The position numbers and the translations under genes were made by a program. Under the pieces are notes generated by a model. That model saw only the letters and a list, made by a program, of their open reading frames with translations. It was not told where the DNA came from and searched no databases. Positions 7,338 to 17,272 of a stretch of DNA of 64,000 nucleotides are shown here, in pieces; positions within the stretch are counted from its first letter, which is position 1, and the number at the start of each line of letters is the position of its first letter. This DNA is from Candidatus Woesearchaeota archaeon (GTDB lineage Archaea; Nanobdellota; Nanobdellia; Woesearchaeales; SM23-78). The stretch spans positions 275,340 through 339,339 of the forward strand of contig JAFGGS010000016.1 of assembly GCA_016930415.1 (NCBI GenBank), in the 5' to 3' direction.

Positions 7338-8282
7338 ATGGGATTGTTCGATTTCATTATAGAGACCTTCGCAGACCCTGGCAGGTTCTTCAGGCTTAGG
7401 AGAAATGCTCATCGTGGCGGAGCAGGCTTTCATCACGAATCTCACGAGATCAAGAACTACATCAGGTACGCAAGAAGGTATCAGAGCAGGTTTGACGATT
7501 ATGCAAAAGAGCTGAATAACAACATAGACAGGCCGGTCAATAAGAAGGCACTAATCCATTCCATGGATGGATTCGCATCATCGGTCACTGAGGAGATCAA
7601 GGATTTATGCCACGTAATGGAGCGGGTATACAAGATAGTCTATAATCATATCGAGAAGTATCAGTTACGGAAGCTTGAAGCGCTCCACGAGGAGGCTAGC
7701 CGGAAATACGCTGAAAAGGGACAAAGCCTGAGGTTCAGGCATTACCTTGGAGGCTTCCATGAGAAGAAGAGAAAGCTGGATGAGAAGATAAAGCGAGTGA
7801 AGGACCTGGCAGTGGCCCAGCACCAGCCTAACTTATTCACAAAGATTAGGAACTTATCGGCCTTTTCAAGCAAGCACATCGAGAGGCAGATGAAGCTCGA
7901 CTACTTTCACTTAAGAAGGACATACCATAAGATCGAAGCCAAGACAGAATACCTGGAGGGTCGAGTCAAAATCCCCGAGTTCTCAAAGATAGAGAAAGAA
8001 TTCAAGGAGACCATCGACCTGGTGGAAGAGGAGTTAAGCCGAATCATAAGTCTTGCTGAGCACACAATGACCTTGATGCAAAGGATTCAGGACCAGATCG
8101 CAAAAACCGAGAAGAACCTTATGAGCAAGAAGCCCAAGGAAACAGATCCTGAGGATTTCAGGAGCGTATTCAACAAGCTAACGGAAGACCTTGGCCAATT
8201 GTCAAAAGGAGTCAGGTACAAGATAAGGCAGAACGCGGAAGCCGCGATATCTCTCTGGAAGGATGTCAAGCTCATAAATTGA
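7338..8282 (+). CDS. Helical coiled-coil protein of unknown function
   Basis: I do not recognise this 314-residue protein. It starts MGLFDFIIETF, a short amphipathic segment, and is then almost wholly charged helix with heptad-like patterns (about 55-110, 125-160, 190-270). It has no signal peptide, membrane segment or cysteine motif, so it is probably cytoplasmic. A similar MGLFD start occurs on the coiled-coil protein at 33026, which may be a membrane-binding or assembly tip, but the rest does not obviously align. AAGGAGG (7315-7321) is upstream of the ATG but 16 nt away, longer than usual. It is monocistronic. Confidence 0.75.
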   Translation: MGLFDFIIETFADPGRFFRLRRNAHRGGAGFHHESHEIKNYIRYARRYQSRFDDYAKELNNNIDRPVNKKALIHSMDGFASSVTEEIKDLCHVMERVYKIVYNHIEKYQLRKLEALHEEASRKYAEKGQSLRFRHYLGGFHEKKRKLDEKIKRVKDLAVAQHQPNLFTKIRNLSAFSSKHIERQMKLDYFHLRRTYHKIEAKTEYLEGRVKIPEFSKIEKEFKETIDLVEEELSRIISLAEHTMTLMQRIQDQIAKTEKNLMSKKPKETDPEDFRSVFNKLTEDLGQLSKGVRYKIRQNAEAAISLWKDVKLIN

Positions 8283-8335
8283 GAACAGGACCTTTCTTCA
8301 AACGTGTTCAAGCCCTTTTAAACAAGGAACAAAAC

Positions 8336-8345
8336 ACATATAAAC
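8336..8345 (+). promoter_or_regulatory. TATA box of the CDC48 gene
   Basis: ACATATAAAC is centred about 27 nt before ATG 8368, which supports a leaderless transcript and that start codon rather than the in-frame TTG at 8356. Confidence 0.55.
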
Positions 8346-8367
8346 ATGTGCCTATTTGCGACAGGGT

Positions 8368-10911
8368 ATGTCGAATGAGATCAGGCTCAAGGTGGCAGAA
8401 GCCATTCCTGAGGACGTGAACAAGGGTATCGTGAGGATCGACAGCACATTCTTGAAGCAGATAGACGTCCGCCCAGGCAGCATAGTCGAGATCGAGGGAG
8501 AGAGGGCTACTGTCGGTATCGCTGACCGCGCCCTTCCTGGAGACATGGGCCTAAACATCATAAGGACAGACCCTTTGATCAGGAGGAATGCCAAGACCAG
8601 CATCGGAGACGTGGTTACTGTCAGGAAGGCTGACGTGAAAGAGGCCAAGACAGTCACTATAGCACCTGCAAGGGAGGGCATGATGATCAAGGCAAGCCCC
8701 GAGATATTCAGGCGCGGACTCCTCGGAAGGCCTGTTGTCAAGGGCGACATAGTCTCTCTTGGCGGCACCCAGCGAAGAAGGAACACCATGGCAGGCCATC
8801 CTTTCTTTGACGAGATATTTCCCATGCTCAACGAGACTGTGAGCGGTTTTGGCCTGGGAGACCTGAAGTTCATAGTCACTGCCTGCGAGCCAAAGCAGGC
8901 AGTCCTCATAACAGAGAACACCAAAGTCACGCTGGTAGCAAAGGCGGCGGATGTCAGCGAAGAGAAGCAGATAGACGTCAACTACGAGGACATAGGAGGC
9001 CTTGATGAGGAACTCAAGAAGGTCCGAGAGATGATCGAGCTGCCCTTGAAGCATCCTGAGATATTCGACAGGCTGGGAATAGAAGCCCCTAAGGGAGTAC
9101 TCCTGCACGGACCGCCAGGAACCGGAAAGACTCTTCTTGCAAAGGCAGTCGCGAACGAGACCAACGCCAACTTCATACTGATAAACGGCCCTGAGATCAT
9201 GAGCAAGTTCTACGGCCAGTCAGAGGAGAACTTGAGGAACAAGTTCGAGGAGGCAGAGAAGAATGCTCCCTCGATCATATTCATAGACGAGATAGACGCG
9301 ATCGCCTCCAAGAGGGAGGAGAGCAAGGGAGAGGTCGAGAAGAGAGTCGTAGCCCAACTCCTCGGACTGATGGACGGCCTTAAGACCAGAGGAAAAGTCA
9401 TAGTAATCGCAGCGACCAACATTCCGAATGTCCTGGACCCTGCACTCAGGAGGCCTGGAAGGTTTGACAGGGAGCTAGAGATAGGAGTGCCTAACGAGAC
9501 TGGCAGGCTCTCGATCCTGAAAGTCCACACCAGGAACATGCCTATCACGCCTAACTACGACATAGGCCAGACCAGGAGGGCTGTGAGCGAGAGGATAGAT
9601 TCGCTCATGAGAGAGATGAATAGTCTCTCGAAGAAGAAGGAGAACGAGTCCTTGGCAGCGCTCCTCAAGACCAAGAAGGAAGAGCATGACATCCTGAAGA
9701 AAGCCTTGGAGAAGACCGGCAAGATGAAGAATGCAGACCTCCAGAAGCACATGGCAAGTCAGGAGACGACTCACCTCTTAGTAGAGGAAAAGGCAGCCAT
9801 AAGGACCATACTGCTGGAAGAGTTCCTGAAGAAGATCGCAAGCACCACGTACGGGTTTGTCGGAGCAGACTTATCAAGCCTTGCGCGCGAAGCCGCGATG
9901 ACTGTCCTGAGACGCGTGCTCTCAGACGTTACCTTGAAAGAGAACGAACCGATCCCTGAAGAAGTGCTCGCAAAGCTCATCCTGAAAGAAGGAGACTTCC
10001 AGGAAGCCCTCAAGGTAGTGCGACCAAGCGCGATGAGAGAAGTCCTTATAGAGATCCCGAACGTCAAGTGGGAAGACATAGGAGGCCTTGAGAACATCAA
10101 GCAAGAGCTCAAAGAAGCAGTAGAGTGGCCTCTTCAGAACAAGGATTCTTTCAGGAGGATGGGAGTCAAGCCTCCGAAAGGAGTCCTAGTCTACGGCGCT
10201 CCTGGAACCGGTAAGACAATGCTCGCAAAGGCAGTGGCTACGGAGTCCAAAGCTAACTTCATACTCATAAAAGGCCCTGAGCTCTTGAGCAAGTGGGTCG
10301 GCGAGTCAGAGAAGGCCGTGCGCAAGATATTCGAGAAGGCAAGACAGACCAGCCCGACAATCATATTCTTCGATGAGATAGATTCCCTTGTACCCAAGAG
10401 AGGCGGCGGGGGAAGCGATGACCACGTGACAGAGAGAGTTGTAAACCAGTTATTGACAGAGATCGATGGCCTGCAGTCATTGAACGATATAGTCATAATG
10501 GGAGCGACCAATAGGCCAGACATCATGGACACAGCCCTTCTCAGGCCTGGAAGGTTCGACAGGATCCTCTTAGTGCCAGCACCTGAGATGGAATCAAGAA
10601 AAGAGATATTCAAGGTTCACACCAAAGGAATGCCTCTTGACAAGGACGTCGTGATAGACGAACTCGTCGCGAAGAGTGAGGGATACGTCGGAGCGGACAT
10701 CGAGAGCATATGCAGGGAAGCAGCCATCTTCTCTCTTCGAGAGGACATGGAAGCCAAGACCATCAAGATGAAACACTTCGAGATGGCACTTGAGAAAGTG
10801 AAGCCTTCATCCACCAAGGAAGTAGAGGAAGCATACGCCGAGCTTGAGAACAGTTTCAGGGCGGCGCGCGGCAAGGAGATGAAGCAGGATAGGCCCTCAT
10901 ATTACGGATAA
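8368..10911 (+). CDS. CDC48/VCP-type AAA+ ATPase with an inserted helical arm
   Basis: This 847-residue protein has the CDC48 N-terminal double-psi barrel and following subdomain (about 1-185), a D1 ring and a D2 ring. D1 has Walker A GPPGTGKT (from 248) and Walker [11 protein letters not shown]2 has Walker A GAPGTGKT (from 610) and IIFFDEIDS. It uses ATP to unfold or extract proteins, typically for the proteasome. It is longer than usual archaeal members (about 730-750) because about 85 extra residues, strongly helical and charged, lie in D1 between MPITPNYD (about 391) and [10 protein letters not shown] (about 494). The C-terminus ends PSYYG, not a clear HbYX motif. ATG 8368 is preferred over TTG 8356 from promoter spacing. 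It converges with the MFS gene. Confidence 0.93.
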   Translation: MSNEIRLKVAEAIPEDVNKGIVRIDSTFLKQIDVRPGSIVEIEGERATVGIADRALPGDMGLNIIRTDPLIRRNAKTSIGDVVTVRKADVKEAKTVTIAPAREGMMIKASPEIFRRGLLGRPVVKGDIVSLGGTQRRRNTMAGHPFFDEIFPMLNETVSGFGLGDLKFIVTACEPKQAVLITENTKVTLVAKAADVSEEKQIDVNYEDIGGLDEELKKVREMIELPLKHPEIFDRLGIEAPKGVLLHGPPGTGKTLLAKAVANETNANFILINGPEIMSKFYGQSEENLRNKFEEAEKNAPSIIFIDEIDAIASKREESKGEVEKRVVAQLLGLMDGLKTRGKVIVIAATNIPNVLDPALRRPGRFDRELEIGVPNETGRLSILKVHTRNMPITPNYDIGQTRRAVSERIDSLMREMNSLSKKKENESLAALLKTKKEEHDILKKALEKTGKMKNADLQKHMASQETTHLLVEEKAAIRTILLEEFLKKIASTTYGFVGADLSSLAREAAMTVLRRVLSDVTLKENEPIPEEVLAKLILKEGDFQEALKVVRPSAMREVLIEIPNVKWEDIGGLENIKQELKEAVEWPLQNKDSFRRMGVKPPKGVLVYGAPGTGKTMLAKAVATESKANFILIKGPELLSKWVGESEKAVRKIFEKARQTSPTIIFFDEIDSLVPKRGGGGSDDHVTERVVNQLLTEIDGLQSLNDIVIMGATNRPDIMDTALLRPGRFDRILLVPAPEMESRKEIFKVHTKGMPLDKDVVIDELVAKSEGYVGADIESICREAAIFSLREDMEAKTIKMKHFEMALEKVKPSSTKEVEEAYAELENSFRAARGKEMKQDRPSYYG

Positions 10912-10959
10912 GCCAAGAGCACTCGAGATTCTAGAAGAAAAAATTAAGTGCGCATAATC

Positions 10960-12123
10960 CTATTCAGGACTCGCCAAAGTTCTAGCGGTGAGCGCCAACG
11001 CAAGAAGAGAGACGCCGCCAGCAATCACGAACAATATCCTCATGCCGTAAGCGACTGCTATGAATCCTGACGCTACTGAGAGGATGAAGTAGCCTATCCT
11101 TGCAAGCGAGGAATAGCTCCCGACAACAACTCCCTCGATGCCCTCCTGTTCCCCAGTCTCAGACATGAGAGTCCAGGCAGAGATGTTCCAGAAAGCAGAA
11201 GCCAATGCCTGGAAGACCACGAGCAAGCATAGGAACACTATGCTGTCCGCGAACCCCATCAGCGTGAAAGCAGAAGAGGCAAACAAGACAGAGATTATCA
11301 CCACCTTCGCGCTCCCGACCTTATCAACTATCTTTCCAGCAACTCCTTGGAACAAGTATGAGAATCCATCCAGGAAGAAGACCATTCCCACGGCCGCGTA
11401 GGTGTAACCCATCTGAAGCAAGAGAAGGGGCAGGAATATCTGGAATACAGGATTCTTTGAGTTCATAGCCGCGCCTAGGATGGCCATCGCTCTGAGCTTC
11501 TTGTGCGACAAGAATATCTTGATGGACCTCCAAGGATTGAAATCCCTCTTCTCAATCACAGGCTTGTGATGGCTCTTCCAGAGAGTAAGCCAAACCAAGA
11601 GTATCAGCATTCCGAAAAGCGAGAGCATGAGCGTGAACCTGATAGATACTAGCTGGGCAAGGTAAGCCCCTATCGGCGGTGCGATGAGGAATCCTATGTA
11701 TGAGAAGCTCAGGAACACTCCTGCCTTAGAACCTCGTTCCTCCTTTGACAAGTGATCCTCGACCTTGGCCAAGGTGATCAAGCCTACGCCAGCCCAGCCC
11801 ACTGCCGCGAGGAAGCGAGCAAGCATTATCATCGGGACGGTCGGCATCCAGATGTAGAGCACGGCAGCGATGGCCTGAAAGACAATCCCCGCGTATATTA
11901 TCCTTTTGCGGCCGACGTGATCAGCAAGAGCGCCTACGACCGGAGAGAACAAGACAAGCATAAGCGGGAAGCATGCAAAAACGATCCCCAGCATCTGATC
12001 GCTGATGCCCGCCTCCTTAAAATAGATCGGGAGCAGAGGCGCATATAAGTATATCATGAAGTTGAACAGCACGCTCACAAGCGTCGGCACTACAAGCTCC
12101 TTCCTCATGCTGAAGAAACGCAT
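10960..12123 (-). CDS. Major facilitator superfamily transporter
   Basis: This 387-residue protein has about 12 hydrophobic membrane helices in two halves. The first inter-helix loop has the MFS signature-like GALADHVGRKRI (about 60-75), typical of drug/H+ antiporters and related carriers. Secondary active transport is likely; the substrate cannot be assigned. A TATA-like TTTAAAAAAT (12147-12156) is centred about 28 nt before the ATG, suggesting a leaderless transcript. It is convergent with CDC48, separated by 48 bp. Confidence 0.88.
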   Translation of the reverse strand: MRFFSMRKELVVPTLVSVLFNFMIYLYAPLLPIYFKEAGISDQMLGIVFACFPLMLVLFSPVVGALADHVGRKRIIYAGIVFQAIAAVLYIWMPTVPMIMLARFLAAVGWAGVGLITLAKVEDHLSKEERGSKAGVFLSFSYIGFLIAPPIGAYLAQLVSIRFTLMLSLFGMLILLVWLTLWKSHHKPVIEKRDFNPWRSIKIFLSHKKLRAMAILGAAMNSKNPVFQIFLPLLLLQMGYTYAAVGMVFFLDGFSYLFQGVAGKIVDKVGSAKVVIISVLFASSAFTLMGFADSIVFLCLLVVFQALASAFWNISAWTLMSETGEQEGIEGVVVGSYSSLARIGYFILSVASGFIAVAYGMRILFVIAGGVSLLALALTARTLASPE

Positions 12124-12295
12124 AAGTAAGACGAGCGGATTCGATGTTTAAAAAATTTTTGGAATGATGACAGCCGCAATAGACATAACAAAGATATACA
12201 ACAAGAGCATGATTTTTTAGTAAGCTTTAAAAACTCTTGTTCACAGAAAGCATCTTATACTGGTTTTTGATGAGTATGTTGAAGGTGATTTTAAC

Positions 12296-12538
12296 ATGAG
12301 CGTAAGAAGGAAAGTCTTATCTGCCGCTGCTCTTGCGGCCATTGGAGTGATTACGGTAGGCGCAAGGAAGCTGCACCAGCACGACTATGACGAGAAAGCG
12401 CTCGCGCTCCTAAGAGGATTCGCATCCAAGGTGAAAGTAGAAGCTGACCGAGTGGAGAAAGCAGCCGCAAGAAGACTCAAGGCCAGGAGAGCCAGAAGGG
12501 CGAAGGCCAAGAAAGCAACCGGAAAGCGTAAGCGTTAA
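12296..12538 (+). CDS. Small basic protein with one N-terminal membrane segment
   Basis: This 80-residue protein is not recognised. Residues about 7-22 (LSAAALAAIGVITVGA) are hydrophobic and could be a membrane anchor; the rest is helical and ends in a very basic Ala/Arg/Lys tail (RRLKARRARRAKAKKATG). A basic tail on a membrane anchor could bind nucleic acid or ribosomes at the membrane, but this is a guess. It has GAAGGTGA about 8 nt before the ATG and a TATA-like CTTTAAAAAC near 12224-12233, which support a real gene. Confidence 0.65.
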   Translation: MSVRRKVLSAAALAAIGVITVGARKLHQHDYDEKALALLRGFASKVKVEADRVEKAAARRLKARRARRAKAKKATGKRKR

Positions 12539-12566
12539 AAAGAATAGTCTTCTTCTATATCAACAA

Positions 12567-13868
12567 GTGGTTATTTTGAGGCAGGGCGAGAAGGTACTCT
12601 TAAGATCAGGACAGGACAAGTATGAAGGCGTGTTCGTGAAAGAGGATGACTTGAACATATTCATAAAGCTAAAGAGCGGATACAACCTGGGAGTATCAAA
12701 GGCGAGCATTTCTGAAGTCAAGAGCGTCGACAATTCAAGAGAGGAAAAGAACCTGGAGAAGGAGAAGATGAAACCTATGAAACAAGACAAGTCATTGCCA
12801 ACCATCTCGCTCCTCCATACAGGAGGCACAATCGCGTCAAGAGTGGATTATGAGACTGGCGCAGTCACTGCAAAGTTCACGCCAGAAGAGATACTCATCA
12901 TATTCCCAGAGCTCACAAGGATAGCCAACATCAAGAGCAGACTCATCTCCAATATGATGTCCGAAAACATAAGGTTCCACCACTACAACGTCATGGCGCA
13001 GGCAGTAGAGGAGGAGATCCGAAACGGCGCCCAAGGAGTCATAATAACCCATGGGACAGACACGCTACATTACACCGGCGCGGCATTAAGCTTCGCACTG
13101 AAGAACGTGCAGATACCTGTCATGATCATAGGAAGCCAGAGAAGCAGCGACCGCCCAAGCACGGACTCTGCAATTAACCTGTTAAGCGCGGCCACGTTCA
13201 TAACGAAGACAAGCATGGCAGGCGTGTTCATATGCATGCACGAAGACATCAATGACGACAAGTGCATCGTGATAGAAGGCGTGAACGCAAGGAAGATGCA
13301 CACGAGCAGGAGAGACGCGTTCAGGCCGATCAACAAGACGCCGGTCGCAAGGGTCAACTACGCCACGAAGAAGGTGGAAGTCATAAGACCATATCCTGCG
13401 CCACAAGGAGAATTCACAGTCAAGCCCTTTGATGAGAAAGTGAAGGTTGGGTTGGTAAAAGTCCACCCGCAGATGTATGCAGAGGAATTAAGCCCTTATG
13501 ACAGCTTCGACGGACTCATAATAGAGACTACCGGCTTAGGACAAGCCCAGATAATCGCGTTCGACGACAAGTCAATCGAGAACGAGAAGATCATGCACGC
13601 GCTGTCCCGCATCGCGAAGAAGATACCAGTCGCGGCAAGCCCGCAGACGATATACGGCCGGGTGAACATGAATGTGTACAGCGAAGGCCGAAAACTAATG
13701 GACCTGGGAGTATTAGGCAACTATTGCGACATGACGCCTGAGACCGCATTCATAAAGCTTGCGTGGCTCATATCAAACCATAGCACGCAGGAAGTGAAGG
13801 AGTTCTACGATAAAAATCTACGGGGCGAGATTAGCGAGAGGAGCGAGAAGGAGACGTTCTTAATATGA
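12567..13868 (+). CDS. gatD: Glu-tRNA(Gln) amidotransferase subunit D
   Basis: This 433-residue protein is the asparaginase-like subunit of the archaeal GatDE enzyme, which releases ammonia from glutamine (or asparagine) to convert Glu-tRNA(Gln) to Gln-tRNA(Gln). An SH3-like N-terminal part (about 5-55) precedes the L-asparaginase I domain. Motifs are LLHTGGTIAS (about 83-92, first catalytic Thr) and THGTDTLHYT (second Thr-Asp pair). Length is normal for the family. The start is GTG. Its TGA overlaps the gatE ATG by 4 nt, so the two are translationally coupled. Presence of GatDE means that glutaminyl-tRNA is made indirectly in this organism, a diagnostic archaeal trait. Confidence 0.95.
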   Translation: MVILRQGEKVLLRSGQDKYEGVFVKEDDLNIFIKLKSGYNLGVSKASISEVKSVDNSREEKNLEKEKMKPMKQDKSLPTISLLHTGGTIASRVDYETGAVTAKFTPEEILIIFPELTRIANIKSRLISNMMSENIRFHHYNVMAQAVEEEIRNGAQGVIITHGTDTLHYTGAALSFALKNVQIPVMIIGSQRSSDRPSTDSAINLLSAATFITKTSMAGVFICMHEDINDDKCIVIEGVNARKMHTSRRDAFRPINKTPVARVNYATKKVEVIRPYPAPQGEFTVKPFDEKVKVGLVKVHPQMYAEELSPYDSFDGLIIETTGLGQAQIIAFDDKSIENEKIMHALSRIAKKIPVAASPQTIYGRVNMNVYSEGRKLMDLGVLGNYCDMTPETAFIKLAWLISNHSTQEVKEFYDKNLRGEISERSEKETFLI

Positions 13869-15283
13869 GCAGGCCGAACTACGAGGAACTTGGCTTCAAG
13901 TGCGGTATCGAGATTCACCAGCAGCTCGAGGGCAAGAAGCTCTTCTGCAACTGCCCGACCGATATCAGGAAGGACAAGCCTGACTTCGAGATAGTGAGGA
14001 GGCTTAGGGCCAGCGCCGGCGAAGAGGGAAGAGTCGACGCCGCCGCGCTTCACGAGCAGAAGAAGCAGAAGTACTTCATCTACCAAGGATACTACGACTT
14101 GACATGCGGCGTGGAGCTTGACGAGGAGCCTCCGCAGCCAACGAACACCGAGGCTCTCAAGACCGCGCTTCGCGTGGCTAAGATGCTAGGCTGCAGGATA
14201 GTCGACAAGATCCAAGTCATGAGAAAGACAGTGATAGACGGGTCTAACGTGTCAGGGTTCCAGAGGACTGCGCTCATCGGGATGAACGGCTGCTTAGAAG
14301 TGGGAGGAAAGATGTATGGAATCGAATCGGTCTGCCTTGAGGAGGAGGCGTGCCAATTAGTGAAGAGGACTGAGGATCACGACATCTACAACCTTAGCAG
14401 GCTAGGGATACCTCTCCTTGAGATCGCTACGGCGCCTGACATGAAAACCCCTGAAGAAGCAAGAGAGGTCGCGGCGAAGATAGGCATGATCCTGAGAAGC
14501 ACCGGCTCTTGCAAGAGAGGGATTGGCTCGATAAGGCAGGACGTCAACCTGAGCATCAAGGGAGGCTCGCGCGTAGAGATCAAGGGATTCCAAGAGCTGA
14601 AGAGCATCCCGAAAGTGATAGAATATGAGGTCGAACGACAGCTCAAGATCATCAAGAATGGCGAGAAGATGAAAGAGGAAGTCAGGAAAGCTGAAGCCGA
14701 CCTGACGACAAGCTTTCTTAGGCCCATGCCAGGGACTGATCGGATGTATCCTGAGACTGATATTCCTGAGATAACTCCAAACGTCAAGGGGATCGAGGCC
14801 ATAAAGACCATCGAGGAGAGGATAGAAGAGGCCATGGGCCAGTTCAGCCTTGCAAAGGAGCTTGCGACCCAGGCCGTGAAGGCAGGGATAGACCTTGCAG
14901 GCTATGCTGAGAGATACGCCAACCTCGAGCCGAAATTCATCGCAGACACGCTCATCAACGCCCCTAAGGAGATAAAGGCAAGGTTCAAAAAAGAAGTCGA
15001 CGCGCTAAAGCACGCCGACGAGCTCTTCGACAAGGTGAACCGCGGAGAGCTGCCGAAAGGAGCAGTCTTTGAGATACTGTCAGAGATCGCCCACGGCAAG
15101 AAACCGGACTTATCAGGATACAAGAGCCTGAGCGCCAAGGAGCTAGAAGCAGAGATAATAACGCTTGTAAAGAAGCAGAAAGACGCGACCACCCAGGCCT
15201 TGATGGGCTTAATAATGGGCAAACACAGGGGAAAAGTGGACGGGAAGACGGTCATGGATCTTCTTAAGAAACACAAGAAATAA
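13865..15283 (+). CDS. gatE: Glu-tRNA(Gln) amidotransferase subunit E, short form without insertion domain
   Basis: The sequence follows GatE closely at the N-terminus (GIEIHQQL, LFCNCP, RRLRASAGEEGRVD, YYDLTCGVELDEEPP, RKTVIDGSNVSGFQRTALI, SIRQDVNLSIKGG). GatE activates and amidates Glu-tRNA(Gln) using ammonia from GatD. At 472 residues it is about 150 shorter than usual GatE (about 600-630). The missing part is the AspRS-like (GAD) insertion: the chain goes from the helix VIEYEVERQLKII (about 255) almost directly to FLRPMPGTDRMYPETDIPEI (about 283-305). The C-terminal helical/YqeY-type tail is present (about 325-472). The size is that of GatB, but the N-terminal sequence and the GatD partner point to GatE. 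Confidence 0.9.
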   Translation: MSRPNYEELGFKCGIEIHQQLEGKKLFCNCPTDIRKDKPDFEIVRRLRASAGEEGRVDAAALHEQKKQKYFIYQGYYDLTCGVELDEEPPQPTNTEALKTALRVAKMLGCRIVDKIQVMRKTVIDGSNVSGFQRTALIGMNGCLEVGGKMYGIESVCLEEEACQLVKRTEDHDIYNLSRLGIPLLEIATAPDMKTPEEAREVAAKIGMILRSTGSCKRGIGSIRQDVNLSIKGGSRVEIKGFQELKSIPKVIEYEVERQLKIIKNGEKMKEEVRKAEADLTTSFLRPMPGTDRMYPETDIPEITPNVKGIEAIKTIEERIEEAMGQFSLAKELATQAVKAGIDLAGYAERYANLEPKFIADTLINAPKEIKARFKKEVDALKHADELFDKVNRGELPKGAVFEILSEIAHGKKPDLSGYKSLSAKELEAEIITLVKKQKDATTQALMGLIMGKHRGKVDGKTVMDLLKKHKK

Positions 15284-15302
15284 AAACCCGAAGCAAGAGG
15301 AT

Positions 15303-16133
15303 ATGATTCTTATGCAATGGAGCAAGCTTTTCGCACACAGAGTATTCTTCCAGGACAAGGCATTGCAAGACCTGAAGAGAGATCACATGTTCATAGACAT
15401 GCACACTCACACAGGATACTCCCATGACTCAAACACCAGAGTGAGTTCTCTGCTACGAACCGCCAAGAAGGAAGGGATAGGGCTTGCAGTGACAGACCAT
15501 CTTCAGGTAAAAGGCGCATTAGAGGCATGCAAAGACAGAAAAGTCTTTGTAATACCGGGGATTGAGATTGCGGCCAAGGAGAACAAAGAGATCCTGTTAT
15601 ATTTCTATAGCATAAAGGACCTCCTGGATTTCCACCAGAAAAATATAGAAAGAAGACTGACAACACATGAATATAAGCACGCAAGATTCAGGAACACCAT
15701 CAAATCCCTGAAATGCACCACTCCGATGATAGAACTGCTAGAACAAGCAGACGAATATAACTGCGTGAAGTGCATACCGCACCCATTCTCATACCTGCTG
15801 AGGAACAGCCATAAGTTCTTCTCCCAAAAAGACGGGAAGATGAAGCTCATCGACGCGATCGAGGTCGTGAACTCCACCATGAGCCCGAGCAGGAACAAGA
15901 AAGCGGCTAAATGGGGGATGAAGCAGAAGAAAGCCTTCACCGCAGGGAGCGACGCCCACACCGCCAAAGAGCTTGGGAAAGCCATGACCGCGACCAGAGC
16001 CAGCAATATCGAGGAGTTCCTAGAGCGGATACGTGAAAAACAAGGGATACTCCTGGGAAAGGAGATGAGCAGGAGGGAAGCGATAAATCATATCATAAGG
16101 CTTGGCCTTGTAAAAAGAGAGAAGATGGAATGA
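15303..16133 (+). CDS. PHP-domain metal-dependent phosphoesterase
   Basis: This 276-residue protein has the PHP fold metal motifs: DMHTHTGYSHDS (about 33-44), AVTDHLQ (about 62-68), the central glutamate in GIEIAAKEN, a His in CIPHPFSY and GSDAHT (about 217-222). These bind two or three metals and hydrolyse phosphate esters, as in histidinol phosphatase and the TrpH/RNase AM group. Substrate is unknown. Alternative ATGs occur at 15303 and 15312; AGAGG at 15296-15300 fits the second better, so the true protein may be three residues shorter. It follows gatE by 19 nt and is probably in the same operon. Confidence 0.85.
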   Translation: MILMQWSKLFAHRVFFQDKALQDLKRDHMFIDMHTHTGYSHDSNTRVSSLLRTAKKEGIGLAVTDHLQVKGALEACKDRKVFVIPGIEIAAKENKEILLYFYSIKDLLDFHQKNIERRLTTHEYKHARFRNTIKSLKCTTPMIELLEQADEYNCVKCIPHPFSYLLRNSHKFFSQKDGKMKLIDAIEVVNSTMSPSRNKKAAKWGMKQKKAFTAGSDAHTAKELGKAMTATRASNIEEFLERIREKQGILLGKEMSRREAINHIIRLGLVKREKME

Positions 16134-16159
16134 GGCTAGAATCGGCCAAGGAAGATTGT

Positions 16160-17272
16160 TCAGGCAAGCTCTTTCTCTAACAGCAGGTAATTAGCCGCCC
16201 AGAGCATTGACTCATCAGAATAGTAAAGAGCAGTCTTGAATGGTTTTCCACGCCTATCAAAGACTTCCAGGAAATTCTTATGCTCAAGCACGAGCTTCCT
16301 GTAAGCATTAAGATAACCTACCGCGATCTTCTTATCAGTCTTGGCCGCGACTGCTATGAACATCATCCCGATATGCGCCCACACAGCATCCCTCTCATAA
16401 TCGCCCGCGAATACCTCTAGCCTTATCATCTTGTGCGCTTTTTCCCTAGAAGACGCATATTTAAGAGGGAAAGGCTTGTTAAGATCCTCTTTCATGACAG
16501 ACGCAAGAGCAGACTTGCGCATGACAGGATCATGTATTATTCCAGACCAGAAAGGAAGAGTATTCGCTCCTCCGCAGACATCCTTCCCGCCAGACAAGTC
16601 ATCAAGGAAGTAGCTTCCGGTCCAGAAATGCTTTTTCAGAAGAGAGGCATAATCATACTTCTTGAATGGATTGGCGAGACCTAGGAATGCCAAATCCTCC
16701 CTTAGCATCGCAGTCATCACGTTATCATAACACGAGCTTGAACGGACAGAATAATCCTTCATGGAACTGAAATGGCAATCCTTACGGACAAGCCCGGTGT
16801 TCTTATCTATCACCGCATCAAAGTATCTCAAAGATTCCTTCTCTAGAAAAAAGCGATACCTCTCAACCAAGCTCTTGTCTCCAGCCACCTTAAGGGAGCG
16901 TACTATGAATGCCAGCGCGTCAGGAGAGTATACCTGAGGAAAGGTGAAAGCTTTTCCTCCAGGGCTGATTATCTGCTCGATCCGGCCGTGCTTCTCAAAG
17001 ATCGAGAGTGCATAGGCAAGAGTACTTATCACCTGCTTTTTATAGCCAAGCTTCACAAGGCTCTCAGCGCACCACCCGAAATCCCTGCAGTAGAACTCGC
17101 AGAAATGGCCTGCGCTCACCCTGAAATACCTCTTCTCATGGTCATAACAGGATTCTATGATCTGTCGGCAGATGGATTCGGGCGATCCTGAGTATCTCTT
17201 GATGCCAAAGAAGAGCACCCTGATTCTCCGGAAAAACATACGCAACGACTCCTTCAGGTAGACAAACATCAT
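16160..17272 (-). CDS. Six-hairpin glycosidase-like protein
   Basis: The 370-residue protein is alpha-helical with repeating aromatic motifs (FCEFYCRDFGWCAESL, FPQVYSPDALAFIVRSL, YDNVMTAML, LPFWSGI, WAHIGMMFIAVA, YSDESMLWAANYLL). This pattern of helix pairs with acidic and aromatic residues is that of (alpha/alpha)6 toroid glycosidases such as glucoamylase and trehalase relatives, although I cannot name the family. No signal peptide is obvious. Its ATG overlaps the stop of the upstream membrane protein gene by 4 nt, so the two are coupled. With a flippase-like partner a role in glycolipid or polysaccharide handling is plausible. Confidence 0.65.
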   Translation of the reverse strand: MMFVYLKESLRMFFRRIRVLFFGIKRYSGSPESICRQIIESCYDHEKRYFRVSAGHFCEFYCRDFGWCAESLVKLGYKKQVISTLAYALSIFEKHGRIEQIISPGGKAFTFPQVYSPDALAFIVRSLKVAGDKSLVERYRFFLEKESLRYFDAVIDKNTGLVRKDCHFSSMKDYSVRSSSCYDNVMTAMLREDLAFLGLANPFKKYDYASLLKKHFWTGSYFLDDLSGGKDVCGGANTLPFWSGIIHDPVMRKSALASVMKEDLNKPFPLKYASSREKAHKMIRLEVFAGDYERDAVWAHIGMMFIAVAAKTDKKIAVGYLNAYRKLVLEHKNFLEVFDRRGKPFKTALYYSDESMLWAANYLLLEKELA

